From Deltaproteobacteria bacterium (GTDB lineage Bacteria > Myxococcota_A > UBA796 > JAFGLY01), in contig JAFGLY010000013.1 of the NCBI GenBank assembly GCA_016927815.1, positions 1-54,729 on the forward strand: 54,729 nucleotides of DNA, read 5' to 3'. Within the stretch, counting starts at the first letter, position 1. The number at the start of each line of letters is the position of its first letter. The translations under genes were made by a program, and so were the position numbers. Positions 7,878-16,223 of this stretch are shown here, piece by piece. Under the pieces are notes generated by a model. That model saw only the letters and a program-made list of their open reading frames with translations. It did not search any database and had not been told where the DNA came from.

Positions 7878-8894
7878 TCAAGGACGCGGGCCGGGTCCGC
7901 CCGACCGGGTGCAGAGGCCGAGCACCAGGCGTTCGAGCACGTGCCGGTCCCCGGCCCGGTGCCCGTGCATGTCCCGGTTCGCGCGGGCCAGCCGTTCGAA
8001 GATCCGATCGGCCCGGAGCGGATGGGCGTCGAGCGATCGCCGGGCCGCCTCCATCTTGTCACGCGGCATGCGGATCCCCTCCTCCCAGGGCTTGCCCCCG
8101 CGGCGGAGGCACGCCTGGAGCGCGAGCAGCGTCCGGACCTGCCACGCGATGACCGGCAGCACCTTCTCCGGGGGCTGCCCCTCCTCCATCAGCCGGTGGA
8201 GGATGCCCAGGGCCCGGCCGGCGTTCTGCCGCACGATGGCATCGGTGAGGTCCCAGGTCACGGCCTCGCCGAGCAGCGAGCAGACCTCCTCCACGTGAGC
8301 CGCGGTGATCCTTCCGGTGCCTCTCATCCAGGCCAGCAGCTTGTCCACCTCGACGGCGAGGTGCCCGAGGTCCCGTCCCACCAGCGTCACCAGGAGTTCG
8401 GCCTCGTGGCGGCCGATGCCGCACCCTCCCGCCTGGACGCGTTCCTCCACGAAACCCACGGGATCCTGGTCCTTGGGGTCGTACCGCTCCACCCGGCCCA
8501 CCCGTTCCGCGTCCGCCTTCAAGCGCCTGCCCCGCTGTCCCGTGGCGTCGGGCACGGACTGCCCGTGCAGGAGGAGCACGGTGCTGGGGCACGCGGCGGC
8601 CAGGTACTGGCTCAGAGCGTCCAGCGCGGCCGGGCCGGCCTTCTCGATCTCACGGACCGCCACCGCGCGGCGGGGGCCCAACATGGGCGGGGTTCGTGCC
8701 ACCGAGAGCAGGGGTTCGATGGGATCCGAGGCCGAGCCCTCGGTGAGGTTGAACGCCGCCGGCCCCCCCTCCAGGGCGCGGGCGAGCACTCGGGCCACGC
8801 GCTCGCGCACGCGTAGCGCCTCACCGCCCGTCACGAGGTACACGGGCACCAGCAGGTCATCCACCGGTGCAGGACGATGCGCGGCGGGCGTCAC
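7878..8894 (-). CDS. holA: DNA polymerase III subunit delta
   Basis: HolA is the delta subunit of the clamp loader that opens the beta clamp. The 338-residue protein starts with LVPVYLVTGGEALRVRERV, the family's N-terminal signature in place of a P-loop, and carries the helical collar domain (LDAHPLRADRIFERLARANRDMHG) near its C-terminus. Length is typical. It starts with GTG at 8894, preceded by AGGAGG four bases away, and overlaps the lptE stop as GTGA. The lptE-holA order is common in Gram-negative bacteria and supports both calls. Confidence 0.92.
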   Translation of the reverse strand: MTPAAHRPAPVDDLLVPVYLVTGGEALRVRERVARVLARALEGGPAAFNLTEGSASDPIEPLLSVARTPPMLGPRRAVAVREIEKAGPAALDALSQYLAAACPSTVLLLHGQSVPDATGQRGRRLKADAERVGRVERYDPKDQDPVGFVEERVQAGGCGIGRHEAELLVTLVGRDLGHLAVEVDKLLAWMRGTGRITAAHVEEVCSLLGEAVTWDLTDAIVRQNAGRALGILHRLMEEGQPPEKVLPVIAWQVRTLLALQACLRRGGKPWEEGIRMPRDKMEAARRSLDAHPLRADRIFERLARANRDMHGHRAGDRHVLERLVLGLCTRSGGPGPRP

Positions 8895-9388
8895 GGTGCC
8901 TCCTGGAGGAGGAGGACCTCGACGGCCTCCTCGGCGAGGTCCCCCGCGAGGGCGACAAAGGCAGCCGCGCGGGCTGGGGGCAGGCCCGCGGACGATCCGG
9001 GGTCCGGGGCCGGGACCAGGAGGGCGCGGGCGAGTACCAGCTCCCTCGGGTGTGCGCCGATCCTCTCGAAGCGGACCCGGAGCGTGGCCGTCCAGGCACC
9101 CACCGCGCCGATGCCTCCAGCAGCGGGGACGAACGATGCTTCCTCCACCCGAGCCTTCAGTACCTCCGGGCCCACGGCCCCGCGCCGTCGGATGGCCGTG
9201 CCCAGGGACTGCCGGAGCGCGTCGGCCACACCCGGTTCCGCGACCGGCGCCGTCACCTCTCCCACGAGGAGGCCGGGACCGTGGGGCGGGGTGCCCGCGT
9301 GCCAGGCACAGCCGTACGCCACGGACGCGACGGCCAGGGCCAGGACCCTCGCCGCTGCCGCCGGACCCGAGGGATGTGGCGCGGACAT
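8891..9388 (-). CDS. lptE: LptE-like LPS-assembly lipoprotein
   Basis: LptE plugs the LptD barrel that inserts lipopolysaccharide into the outer membrane. The 165-residue protein has an N-terminal hydrophobic segment ending in a lipobox-like VAYGC. The mature part contains an alternating strand/helix pattern (GVADALRQSLGTAIRRRGAV) as in LptE. Sequence similarity in this family is low, so the call rests mainly on the lipobox, size and the coupled position before holA. The start at 9388 is chosen for the signal peptide; its ribosome-binding site is weak. Confidence 0.7.
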   Translation of the reverse strand: MSAPHPSGPAAAARVLALAVASVAYGCAWHAGTPPHGPGLLVGEVTAPVAEPGVADALRQSLGTAIRRRGAVGPEVLKARVEEASFVPAAGGIGAVGAWTATLRVRFERIGAHPRELVLARALLVPAPDPGSSAGLPPARAAAFVALAGDLAEEAVEVLLLQEAP

Positions 9389-9434
9389 GCCCAGGGTGGT
9401 TCCGAAGGAGGATACGTTTCCCACTGGAGGTAAC

Positions 9435-10262
9435 ATGGGCCCGACCCTTCCTGCCGTCCTGCTCCCGGCGCTGATCCCCCTGTCTTCCGCCTCGTCCTGG
9501 AACCCACCCACGTACGACTTCGCCGCGGGCCCCGCGCGGCTGGAGGCCGTGGACCTCGATGAGGCCACGGCGGAGACCCCCGAGCGCACCCGCGACTACC
9601 TCATGGAGGTCAACTTCCGCGGGCGGTGGCTCTCCGTCCCGGACTCGATCCTCGACATCTGGTTCTCCAACGAGGACTCCGACGTGGCGCTGACCAACTG
9701 GCCACGGCCCCAGGTCCGCGCCTGGAGCGCCGGCCTGGAGTACGTCATCCGCAACGACAGCGCCAACGGCATCTTCTACTTCGAGTACGTGGGTTCCCTC
9801 ATCGACGAGGGGTACTGGGACGACATCGACGATCCCCCGGACTACGGCGACGGCCAGTACCTCGTGCCGGATCGGCTCGGCCTCCTGACGCTCGGCGCCG
9901 ACTACGCCCAGGAGTTCCACGCCACCGAGTGGCTGTCCTTCCTGATCGGAGGCGGCCTCGGCATCCTCAAGGTCACGGGCCAGATGACCCTGTGGCGACC
10001 GGGTACGGTGGAGAACCCAGGGGAGAATCTCAACGACCCGTACTGCTCCGAGGGCAGCATCGCGAACCCCCGCAGCCCGGCCTACGAGCGCTACGCAGCC
10101 GGCTGCGGCGACGACGGGGCCAAGGCCATCCCTCCGGTGCTCCCCATCGTGGATCTCAACGCCGGCGTCCGGTTCCACATCGGCGACCGTGCCAACCTGC
10201 GCATCGAGGGCGGACTCCACGACCTTCTCTACGTGGGCGTGGCCACGGGCGTCGTGTTCTAG
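9435..10262 (+). CDS. Secreted, probable outer-membrane beta-barrel protein
   Basis: The 275-residue product has a signal peptide (GPTLPAVLLPALIPLSSASS) followed by alternating strand-like segments rich in Tyr, Trp and Asp, with the pattern of a small beta-barrel. It ends in Phe (GVATGVVF), as outer-membrane proteins recognised by BamA often do. Two Cys residues (around NDPYCSE and AAGCGDD) could form a loop disulfide. A strong GGAGG lies 5 nt before the ATG. It is divergent from lptE with only 46 nt between. I do not recognise a specific function. Confidence 0.75.
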   Translation: MGPTLPAVLLPALIPLSSASSWNPPTYDFAAGPARLEAVDLDEATAETPERTRDYLMEVNFRGRWLSVPDSILDIWFSNEDSDVALTNWPRPQVRAWSAGLEYVIRNDSANGIFYFEYVGSLIDEGYWDDIDDPPDYGDGQYLVPDRLGLLTLGADYAQEFHATEWLSFLIGGGLGILKVTGQMTLWRPGTVENPGENLNDPYCSEGSIANPRSPAYERYAAGCGDDGAKAIPPVLPIVDLNAGVRFHIGDRANLRIEGGLHDLLYVGVATGVVF

Positions 10263-10327
10263 CCAGCATCCCCCCTTCCTCCTGCCGCGGCCGCCGATCT
10301 GCTCGCCACGGGCGTGCCATTCCCGCG

Positions 10328-11314
10328 ATGCCTGGGTTCCTCACCGTCCTGTCCGTCGGCGCCGCCGTCGTCCCCATCCTGGGGTTCCTGCTCGTCCTGT
10401 GGTGGATGGACCGCTACGATCGCGAGCCCGCATGGCTGTTCGCACTCGTCTTCCTGTGGGGCGCCGTGGGTGCGGTGGTGTTCGCCGCGGCGGGCAGCCT
10501 GGCTGCGGTCTACCCCCTGCAGGCCGCGCTGGGCGCCCGAATCGCGACGCACACCGCAACCGTGCTCGTGGCTCCCCTCGTCGAGGAGCCCGTCAAGGCT
10601 GCCATCCTGTTTCTCCTCCCGCTCTCGCGTCACTTCGACAACACCACCGATGGCTTCGTGTACGGCGGAGCGGCGGGTCTGGGGTTCGGGATGAGCGAGA
10701 ACCTCGTCTACTTCGTCGGTCTGTCCACGAACGGGGACCCGGTGGGGTGGATGGGCACGGTGCTGGTCCGCACGTTCTACTCCGCCCTCATGCATGCCGC
10801 GTCCAGCGGGCTCGTGGGGGCAGCGCTCGGGTTCACGCTCTTCCGGAGCCCTCGAATCCGGATCCTGGCCGTGGCGACGGGCTTTCTACTCGCGATGACC
10901 ATGCACGGGGTGTGGAACGGGCTGCTGATTGCGGACGAGATCCTGGAGACCCACGGCGCCCTCTTCGAACTCGACCTGCTGGTGTTCCCCCTGGAGTTCT
11001 TCGTGGTGCTCGCCATCTTCCAGTTCTGTCTCTGGGACGAGCGGCGCGTGCTCCTGCGAGAACTGACCGAGGAGGCCTCCCTGGGGGTGCTGCCCCATGA
11101 GCACGTGGCGCTGCTGGCGTCCTGGATCCGTCGCTCGGGGCGCGGATGGCTTCCTCGGGGCGTCCCGCACGCGGCCTACATTCGATCCGCGACCACGCTC
11201 GCCTTCCGCAAGCAGCAGTCCCGCGCCGGCCGCGGACCCGGGGTTGTGGCACGCCAGGCCGACGTGGAGCGCTTGAGGGAGGAGATCCGCCGCCTGCTCT
11301 CCCCCGCCGGCTGA
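10328..11314 (+). CDS. PrsW-family intramembrane metalloprotease
   Basis: The 328-residue protein has about eight hydrophobic segments and the PrsW motifs in order: VEEPVKAA, FVYGGAAGLGFGMSENLVY, SALMHAASSG and MHGVWNG. In Bacillus PrsW cleaves an anti-sigma factor; other members process various membrane proteins. The C-terminal 90 residues are cytosolic-looking and basic and are not part of the core. No anti-sigma gene is adjacent. The start at 10328 is the first ATG before the first membrane segment; its ribosome-binding site is poor, so the start is uncertain. Confidence 0.85.
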   Translation: MPGFLTVLSVGAAVVPILGFLLVLWWMDRYDREPAWLFALVFLWGAVGAVVFAAAGSLAAVYPLQAALGARIATHTATVLVAPLVEEPVKAAILFLLPLSRHFDNTTDGFVYGGAAGLGFGMSENLVYFVGLSTNGDPVGWMGTVLVRTFYSALMHAASSGLVGAALGFTLFRSPRIRILAVATGFLLAMTMHGVWNGLLIADEILETHGALFELDLLVFPLEFFVVLAIFQFCLWDERRVLLRELTEEASLGVLPHEHVALLASWIRRSGRGWLPRGVPHAAYIRSATTLAFRKQQSRAGRGPGVVARQADVERLREEIRRLLSPAG

Positions 11315-11327
11315 GAGGCGACGCCCA

Positions 11328-14321
11328 TCAGGGGTGGGGTGCCTCCCCATCGATGACCCCCTCGTCGGCCACGGACGCCCGGGCGTCGAGGAATACGCTC
11401 ACGGTGCGTGCCAGGGTGAACCCCTCGTCGTCGTGGCCCAGCAGAACGAAGTTGTTGAACCCGGGCTGCAGGCGTCGCTCCACAGAGAAGGGCATGGCGA
11501 CGAGGCCGGGGCCCGCCCCGCGGAAGTAGACCTTCTCGAGCTCTCCCTCCCCCCTGCGTCCGCCCAGGTCGCGGGCTTCGGAGCGCCTTTCCCCGTCCGC
11601 ATCCTTCCAGGCATGGAAGACCATGAGGTCCCGGACCCCCTGGTCGTCCCTCAGGAGGCCGGACAGCACGATGTCTGCGTCGGTCGTGACCAAGTCCGGT
11701 TCGCGGGTGAGCTCGATGGCGGGCGGGGTCCGGACGCGGCCGAGATCCGCGAGCGTACTCCGGACGTCCGGATCCACGGGGGCTTCGGGCTCGAAGACGG
11801 GCAGGGAGAGGGTCTCCTGCTGCATGGCGTACTCGAAGAAGCCCGTCCGGACGACGGCGCCATAGTCGTAGAGTTCGTTGGCGTCGCCCAGGTGGAACTC
11901 GAGGGGTACCCGACCGTCCTCCCCGAGCCCCCGCACCTCGAACGTGAAGCGGCCGGAGACGGTCTCGCCGGGCGCCGCCCCGCCCAACTCCAGGGTTCCG
12001 CCCCGGAGGTCGATGTCGCGACCGGCCTTGTTGCGTACCTTGGCGAAGACCATCTCGGAGGGGGCCGGACCCACGTTGGTCACGCCGACCTCGAGGTCGA
12101 TCACCTCGCCCACCTCGGGGATGCCGTCCCCATCGCCGCGTGCCTGGCCGGATCGGTCATCGAGGAGACGGAAGGACCAGGCGAAGCGGGGCAGGTCCTG
12201 CCTCCGGGAGCGGAACACCGCCGGGCTGTCGCCGAGCGGGTGCCCGTCGGCGTCCTTCAGGTGGAACCGAACCCGGTCCAGTTCCGAGGGGTAGCCCGCC
12301 GCGAGCGTGACCCGGCGGCTGTAGGCACGGGTCTCCCCCGGCCCGATCCGGCCGAAGAAGTACTCGGTTTCGTCCAGTTCGTTGTCGGCCGACGCCACGG
12401 CCAGGACGCGGTGCACCGGTTCTGGGCCTCGGTTGGTGACCCGCACGGTGATCCGGGTTTCCTTGCCGGCCACGATCTCGCCCTCGGGGCCCAGGTCCAG
12501 GGCCACGCAGAGGTCGGGCTCCGATGGCTGGGGACCCGGGCTCCAGTCCGTTCCGAGGGCGCGGAAGGCCTCGACGATGCGCTCGTCCTGCTCGCGCTCG
12601 GCGCCCTCCACGAGGGCTCCGGCCGCGGCCACCACATCCGCGCGCCTGGACCCGGCGCTGGAGAGCAGCACGGAGCGGACGAACTGCACCTGCCAGTCGG
12701 TACTGAGGTCCTTCTTCTCGTGGCAGCGATTCTCCGCATCGGCGGCGAGATCGTGCAGGTACCGCACGGTGTAGGTGGACTGGTCGTCGCGCTGCGCCGC
12801 CTGGGACTGGAGGTGCCGGTCGAGGTCGGCCTCTCGCTGGACCAGCGCCCGCCACAGGAACGACACCACCGGGTCGAGCTTGCTCTTGTCCTCGACCTTG
12901 CCCCCGCAGGCGGCCTTGATGCGCTCCGGCCGAGGCTCCACCACCACGCCTTCCAGCGCGACATCGGGCGTGATGCCCACCGACTGGATGCTCCGATCCC
13001 CCGGCGTGAGGTACTGGGCCACGGTGAGCTTGAGCTTGGATCGGTCGCTGTTGTCGTAGAGGTGCTGGACCGATCCCTTGCCGAAGGTCCGCTCGCCGAA
13101 CGTTGCGGCCCGGTTGAGGCTCCGGAGCGCGCCGGCCACGATCTCGGCCGCGCTGGCGCTGTGGGCGTTGGTGAGGACCGCCACCGGGTAGTCGGGCTCC
13201 GTGCGCCCCGGTTGAGCCCGGTCCACGTCCCGCCGGCCGCCCGCATTCACGGTGGAGACCACCACGCCCGACGAGAGCCACCGGTCCGCCACCTCCACGG
13301 CCTGCGTGTAGTACCCGCCCGAGTTGTCGCGCAGGTCCAGGACGATCCCCGAGGGCGCGTGGCCGAGATCGCGCCGGAATCCCGCAAGGACGGCATCGAG
13401 GTCCTGGCTGGTCCGGGCGTGGAACTGCCGGATGCGGACGTACCCGATGCCTCCCTCGAGCAGTTGACCCTCCACGGGGTTGTACCGGATGACCTCCCGG
13501 ACGATCGTGAAGTGCTGGGGCTTCTCGATCTGGCTGCGCTGGATCGTGAGGGTCACCGGTTCGCCCGGTCGGCCCCGGAGCTTCGCGACCGCCTCGTCGA
13601 GCGTCATGTTGATGGTGGACTCGTCGTCGATGCGGATGATCTCGTCTCCCGGCTTGAGCCCTCCCCGGTAGGCAGGCGTGCCCTCCAGGGGGTACTCGAC
13701 CGAGAGACGGCCCTTCTCGTTGATGACGATCGTGATGCCCAGCCCGCCGAACTCGCCCTGGTTCTCGGTGTCCATCTCGTCGGCCGCCTCGGGGGGCATG
13801 AGCACCGAGTGCGGATCGAGGGTGGAGAGCATCCCGTTGATGAAGGCGTACTCGATCTCCTCCGGCTCGAGGTTCGCGTCGGACAGTCGTTCCTCGAGGA
13901 TCGTGGCCACCTTCCTCAGGTGGCGCCCCAGGTCGTCGAGGGTGCGCACCGGTTCGACCTGGAGCGTCGTGGTGTAGGACCCGACGGACACGTGGAGGAG
14001 GCTGCCCTGCGGCTCGCGGTCGAAGAGCACCCGGTCCACCTGCCGCTCCACCAGGTCGAGCGCCTTCTCGAACATCTCCTCCGGGTCGATCCGGGTGGGG
14101 TCTACGTACTTCTCCTTGACGAAGTACCGGGTGTGCTCGAAGAGCCGCATCTCGGAGAGGCGGTAGGGCGCGGCCGCGCTCTGGGTGCCGATGGAGAGCG
14201 GGGACGCCCCCACCTCCCCCACGTCGAGCACGTTCCGGCCGCTGGCGAGGTGGTAGGCCAGCAACGTCCCGGCCAACGCCAGGGGAAACAGGATGATGTG
14301 GCCGAGCGTGCGCAGGTGCAT
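11328..14321 (-). CDS. S41 C-terminal processing (tail-specific) protease with long beta-sandwich tail
   Basis: The 997-residue protein has a signal anchor (IILFPLALAGTLLAYHLA), a helical region, a PDZ domain (about 190-262, GGLGITIVINEKG...GLKPGDEIIRI) and an S41 protease domain (about 290-455). The catalytic pair is visible: Ser390 in NAHSASAAEI and Lys415 in TFGKGSVQ. Ctp/Prc enzymes degrade or trim periplasmic proteins from the C-terminus. About 450 further residues follow, including two CARDB/NEW3-like beta-sandwich repeats (EIVAGKETRITVRVTNRGPEP; EVIDLEVGVTNVGPAPSEM). This makes it much longer than E. coli Prc (about 680). The start at 14321 has GAGG 7 nt upstream; a consensus-like promoter lies just before it. 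Confidence 0.93.
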   Translation of the reverse strand: MHLRTLGHIILFPLALAGTLLAYHLASGRNVLDVGEVGASPLSIGTQSAAAPYRLSEMRLFEHTRYFVKEKYVDPTRIDPEEMFEKALDLVERQVDRVLFDREPQGSLLHVSVGSYTTTLQVEPVRTLDDLGRHLRKVATILEERLSDANLEPEEIEYAFINGMLSTLDPHSVLMPPEAADEMDTENQGEFGGLGITIVINEKGRLSVEYPLEGTPAYRGGLKPGDEIIRIDDESTINMTLDEAVAKLRGRPGEPVTLTIQRSQIEKPQHFTIVREVIRYNPVEGQLLEGGIGYVRIRQFHARTSQDLDAVLAGFRRDLGHAPSGIVLDLRDNSGGYYTQAVEVADRWLSSGVVVSTVNAGGRRDVDRAQPGRTEPDYPVAVLTNAHSASAAEIVAGALRSLNRAATFGERTFGKGSVQHLYDNSDRSKLKLTVAQYLTPGDRSIQSVGITPDVALEGVVVEPRPERIKAACGGKVEDKSKLDPVVSFLWRALVQREADLDRHLQSQAAQRDDQSTYTVRYLHDLAADAENRCHEKKDLSTDWQVQFVRSVLLSSAGSRRADVVAAAGALVEGAEREQDERIVEAFRALGTDWSPGPQPSEPDLCVALDLGPEGEIVAGKETRITVRVTNRGPEPVHRVLAVASADNELDETEYFFGRIGPGETRAYSRRVTLAAGYPSELDRVRFHLKDADGHPLGDSPAVFRSRRQDLPRFAWSFRLLDDRSGQARGDGDGIPEVGEVIDLEVGVTNVGPAPSEMVFAKVRNKAGRDIDLRGGTLELGGAAPGETVSGRFTFEVRGLGEDGRVPLEFHLGDANELYDYGAVVRTGFFEYAMQQETLSLPVFEPEAPVDPDVRSTLADLGRVRTPPAIELTREPDLVTTDADIVLSGLLRDDQGVRDLMVFHAWKDADGERRSEARDLGGRRGEGELEKVYFRGAGPGLVAMPFSVERRLQPGFNNFVLLGHDDEGFTLARTVSVFLDARASVADEGVIDGEAPHP

Positions 14322-14358
14322 GGGGGTCCTCGCCCGGGGGGACCCCGGAGCAACCGCC

Positions 14359-14388
14359 AACGTAGGTCTGCGCCGGGGCTCGTGTCAA
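14359..14388 (-). promoter_or_regulatory. Promoter of the S41 protease gene
   Basis: TTGACA (14388-14383) and TACGTT (14364-14359) on the minus strand, 18 nt apart, about 40 nt before the gene start. The spacing and -10 match the ugd promoter. Confidence 0.55.
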
Positions 14389-14559
14389 CGCGGTCCGCCC
14401 TGGTATCGGGCTCGGGCTCGGATCGCCCTGCGTCCGCCCGCGGCCCGGCCACGCCGCTCGCTTGGCGGGTGCACCCGGGGTGGGGTCACTCCTGGCCCGG
14501 ACTGCTTGCCCTGCCGGGGTCGCTGCGGTACGACACCGCCTCCCCTCGGGCAACCCGAC

Positions 14560-15378
14560 ATGCCCCTCACCTTCCAGTGCCCCGCGTGCGGTCGTTCTTT
14601 CCGCCTGCACGCTCCCTACCCCATGCCGGGGACCGAACTGAAGTGTACCTGCGGGCTCACGATCGCGATCACGTTCCCACCCGGCATGATGGCACGGCTC
14701 CGGGCCGAGGGGGCCTGCTTCGTCGAGGATGTCCCGCCGGGCGAGCGTCCCCCCTCTGTGCCGGTCGAAGCGGTGGACGACCCGCCCCGCGGATCCCCGT
14801 CCCGATCCGTCCCACCTGCCCGGACCGGTCGCTCCCGGAGAAACGCCCGCCGTCGCCCTCTCCGGGGGTTGCTGGCCGTCCTCCTGGTGCTGGGTGCCTG
14901 CGCGGAGGAGACCTCCACCACCTGGAATCCCTGCGACGTCACGCTCGTGTCCCTGGCACCCGGGTCGGGTCCGACCGGAACCCAGGTGGAGGCGGTCGGG
15001 ACCCCCTTCACGGATGCGTGGGACACGGCGGTCTACGTGGGGTCGGCCCGTGCCACGATCCTCTCGCTGGATCGGATCGGGTGTGAGGCCTGGGACGCGT
15101 GCGTCTCCTCCACGGGCTGCAATCCCTGCGACGACTGCGACGACTGCGATCCCGATCGGTCCCAGTGCCTCGAGCGCGTGCGCTTCTCAGTTCCAGACGT
15201 GGACCCGGGCCAGGTCTGGATCCAGGTCTTCAACCGACGCGGCCAGAGCAACCGGCTCGGGTTCACCGTCGAGCCCCTGGACGAGGACACGGGTCCGCAG
15301 GACACCGCCGACACGGGTTCGGGGGACACCGCTGCCGCGGACGCTACTACCCGCGTCCAAGCGCCCGCTCGTCCCTGA
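14560..15378 (+). CDS. Zinc-ribbon protein with internal lipobox and TIG-like Cys-rich domain
   Basis: The 272-residue frame starts with a zinc ribbon (C7-P-A-C10 and C29-T-C31), then a Pro/Arg-rich linker, then a complete lipoprotein signal (RRNARRRPLRGLLAVLLVLGAC, lipobox ending at Cys114). The rest is an IPT/TIG-like beta-sandwich with a Cys-rich insert (CEAWDACVSSTGCNPC, CDDCDDC) and a DTG/DTA-rich tail. Zinc ribbons are normally cytosolic and lipoboxes N-terminal, so the combination is odd. It could be a type II membrane protein, a lipoprotein with a long cytosolic leader, or two genes fused in frame. No good ribosome-binding site precedes 14560; internal GTG codons 67 and 72 lack one too. 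Function unknown. Confidence 0.7.
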   Translation: MPLTFQCPACGRSFRLHAPYPMPGTELKCTCGLTIAITFPPGMMARLRAEGACFVEDVPPGERPPSVPVEAVDDPPRGSPSRSVPPARTGRSRRNARRRPLRGLLAVLLVLGACAEETSTTWNPCDVTLVSLAPGSGPTGTQVEAVGTPFTDAWDTAVYVGSARATILSLDRIGCEAWDACVSSTGCNPCDDCDDCDPDRSQCLERVRFSVPDVDPGQVWIQVFNRRGQSNRLGFTVEPLDEDTGPQDTADTGSGDTAAADATTRVQAPARP

Positions 15379-15464
15379 TCCCTATCGACGGAACGGCCGT
15401 GACGCGCTCGCGCCACGGCCGCCGTCTCGTCCGGCTCGACCCAGACGACCCCACACCGTTCGGA

Positions 15465-15758
15465 CTAGCGGGCGATCCGCTCCTTGAGGGTCTTGCCCGG
15501 GCGGAAGGCGGGGAACTTCCGGGCCGGGATCTTGATCTTGGCCTGGGTGGAGGGGTTGGTCCCCACGCGGGCGGCGCGGGTCTTCACGAAGAACGTCCCA
15601 TAGCCGGGGATGGAGACCTTGCCCCCCTTGTTCAGCTCGATGCCGATGATGCCGTGGCCGGGGCGGGCATCGAAGATGGCGTTGAGCACCTCCATGGCCT
15701 TGACCTGGGTCAGGCCGGTGGTCTGGGCGAGCTTGACGGCGAGTTCCTTCTTGTTCAT
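15465..15758 (-). CDS. hup: HU/IHF-family DNA-binding protein
   Basis: HU proteins bend and compact DNA as dimers. The 97-residue protein has the N-terminal helices (MNKKELAVKLAQTTGLTQVKA) and the beta-arm with NPSTQAKIKIPARKFPAFRPGKTLKERI, close to the family consensus. A few extra residues (ARPGHGIIGIE) lie before the first strand. The start at 15758 has GGAGG 8 nt upstream. The gene is monocistronic, with a long divergent upstream region that contains a 10-bp dyad near the predicted transcription start. Confidence 0.95.
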   Translation of the reverse strand: MNKKELAVKLAQTTGLTQVKAMEVLNAIFDARPGHGIIGIELNKGGKVSIPGYGTFFVKTRAARVGTNPSTQAKIKIPARKFPAFRPGKTLKERIAR

Positions 15759-15788
15759 TTCGGGTTCCTCCGGGTGGGACACGTGATG

Positions 15789-15818
15789 GTCGTGGGCGAC
15801 GGTGTTTGCGCCCACGAC
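15789..15818. promoter_or_regulatory. 10-bp perfect dyad upstream of hup
   Basis: GTCGTGGGCG (15789-15798) and CGCCCACGAC (15809-15818) form a perfect inverted repeat with a 10-nt spacer, 31 to 60 nt upstream of the hup start. It overlaps or closely follows the transcription start predicted from TTGGCG/TAAACA, so it may be an operator or a leader hairpin. Confidence 0.6.
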
Positions 15819-15819
15819 G

Positions 15820-15848
15820 TGTTTACCGCAACCACGGACGTCCGCCAA
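15820..15848 (-). promoter_or_regulatory. Possible hup promoter
   Basis: TTGGCG (15848-15843) and TAAACA (15825-15820) on the minus strand are 17 nt apart. Both deviate from consensus. Confidence 0.35.
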
Positions 15849-16223
15849 GGCCGTCAAGGGCCTCAAGAGCGTGTCCATCGCGGCATTCCCGGCCCCGCAC
15901 CCACGACGATCGCGCACCCTCCAAGATCTCGGAACGAGATATCTTCAACAAATTCAAAGACTTGACGACTTCCTTGCAGAGAACGGTGAACCCGGCCAGA
16001 ATCGCGCTTCGAGCCCGGAAGGCCGCGCCAGGCGTCGGTCGCTACCGGACGAATTTTTACATTCGCTGCCCTCGGCGCAGCCGTGGCGCGGCGCGAACGG
16101 CGATCCCACGGCCCCCTCGGCGGCGCAAGGGGCGCTCGGCGTGCCGTGCACACGTGCCGCCTTGCCGCGAAGGGTCGGCCCGGGTATCCCTTGCCGACAG
16201 ACCGCCGCACGCCCGGGGCCTCC
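15849..16223. other. Divergent intergenic region between hup and the 202-aa envelope protein gene
   Basis: No gene was recognised. Base composition becomes AT-rich at 15920-15975 and 16048-16066. Small dyads are present: ATCTCG/CGAGAT (15926-15931 and 15935-15940) and CGAAT/ATTCG near 16050-16066. The second lies around a TACATT that could be a -10 for the downstream gene. No clear function can be given. Confidence 0.45.

Noticed and set aside
14470-14530. Sigma-54-like TGGC...TTGC upstream of the zinc-ribbon gene
   Set aside because: The GG and GC dinucleotides are 14 bp apart instead of 12.
11334-14559. Long frame opposite the S41 protease
   Set aside because: It mirrors a clear protease with catalytic motifs; no protein family pattern was seen on the plus strand.
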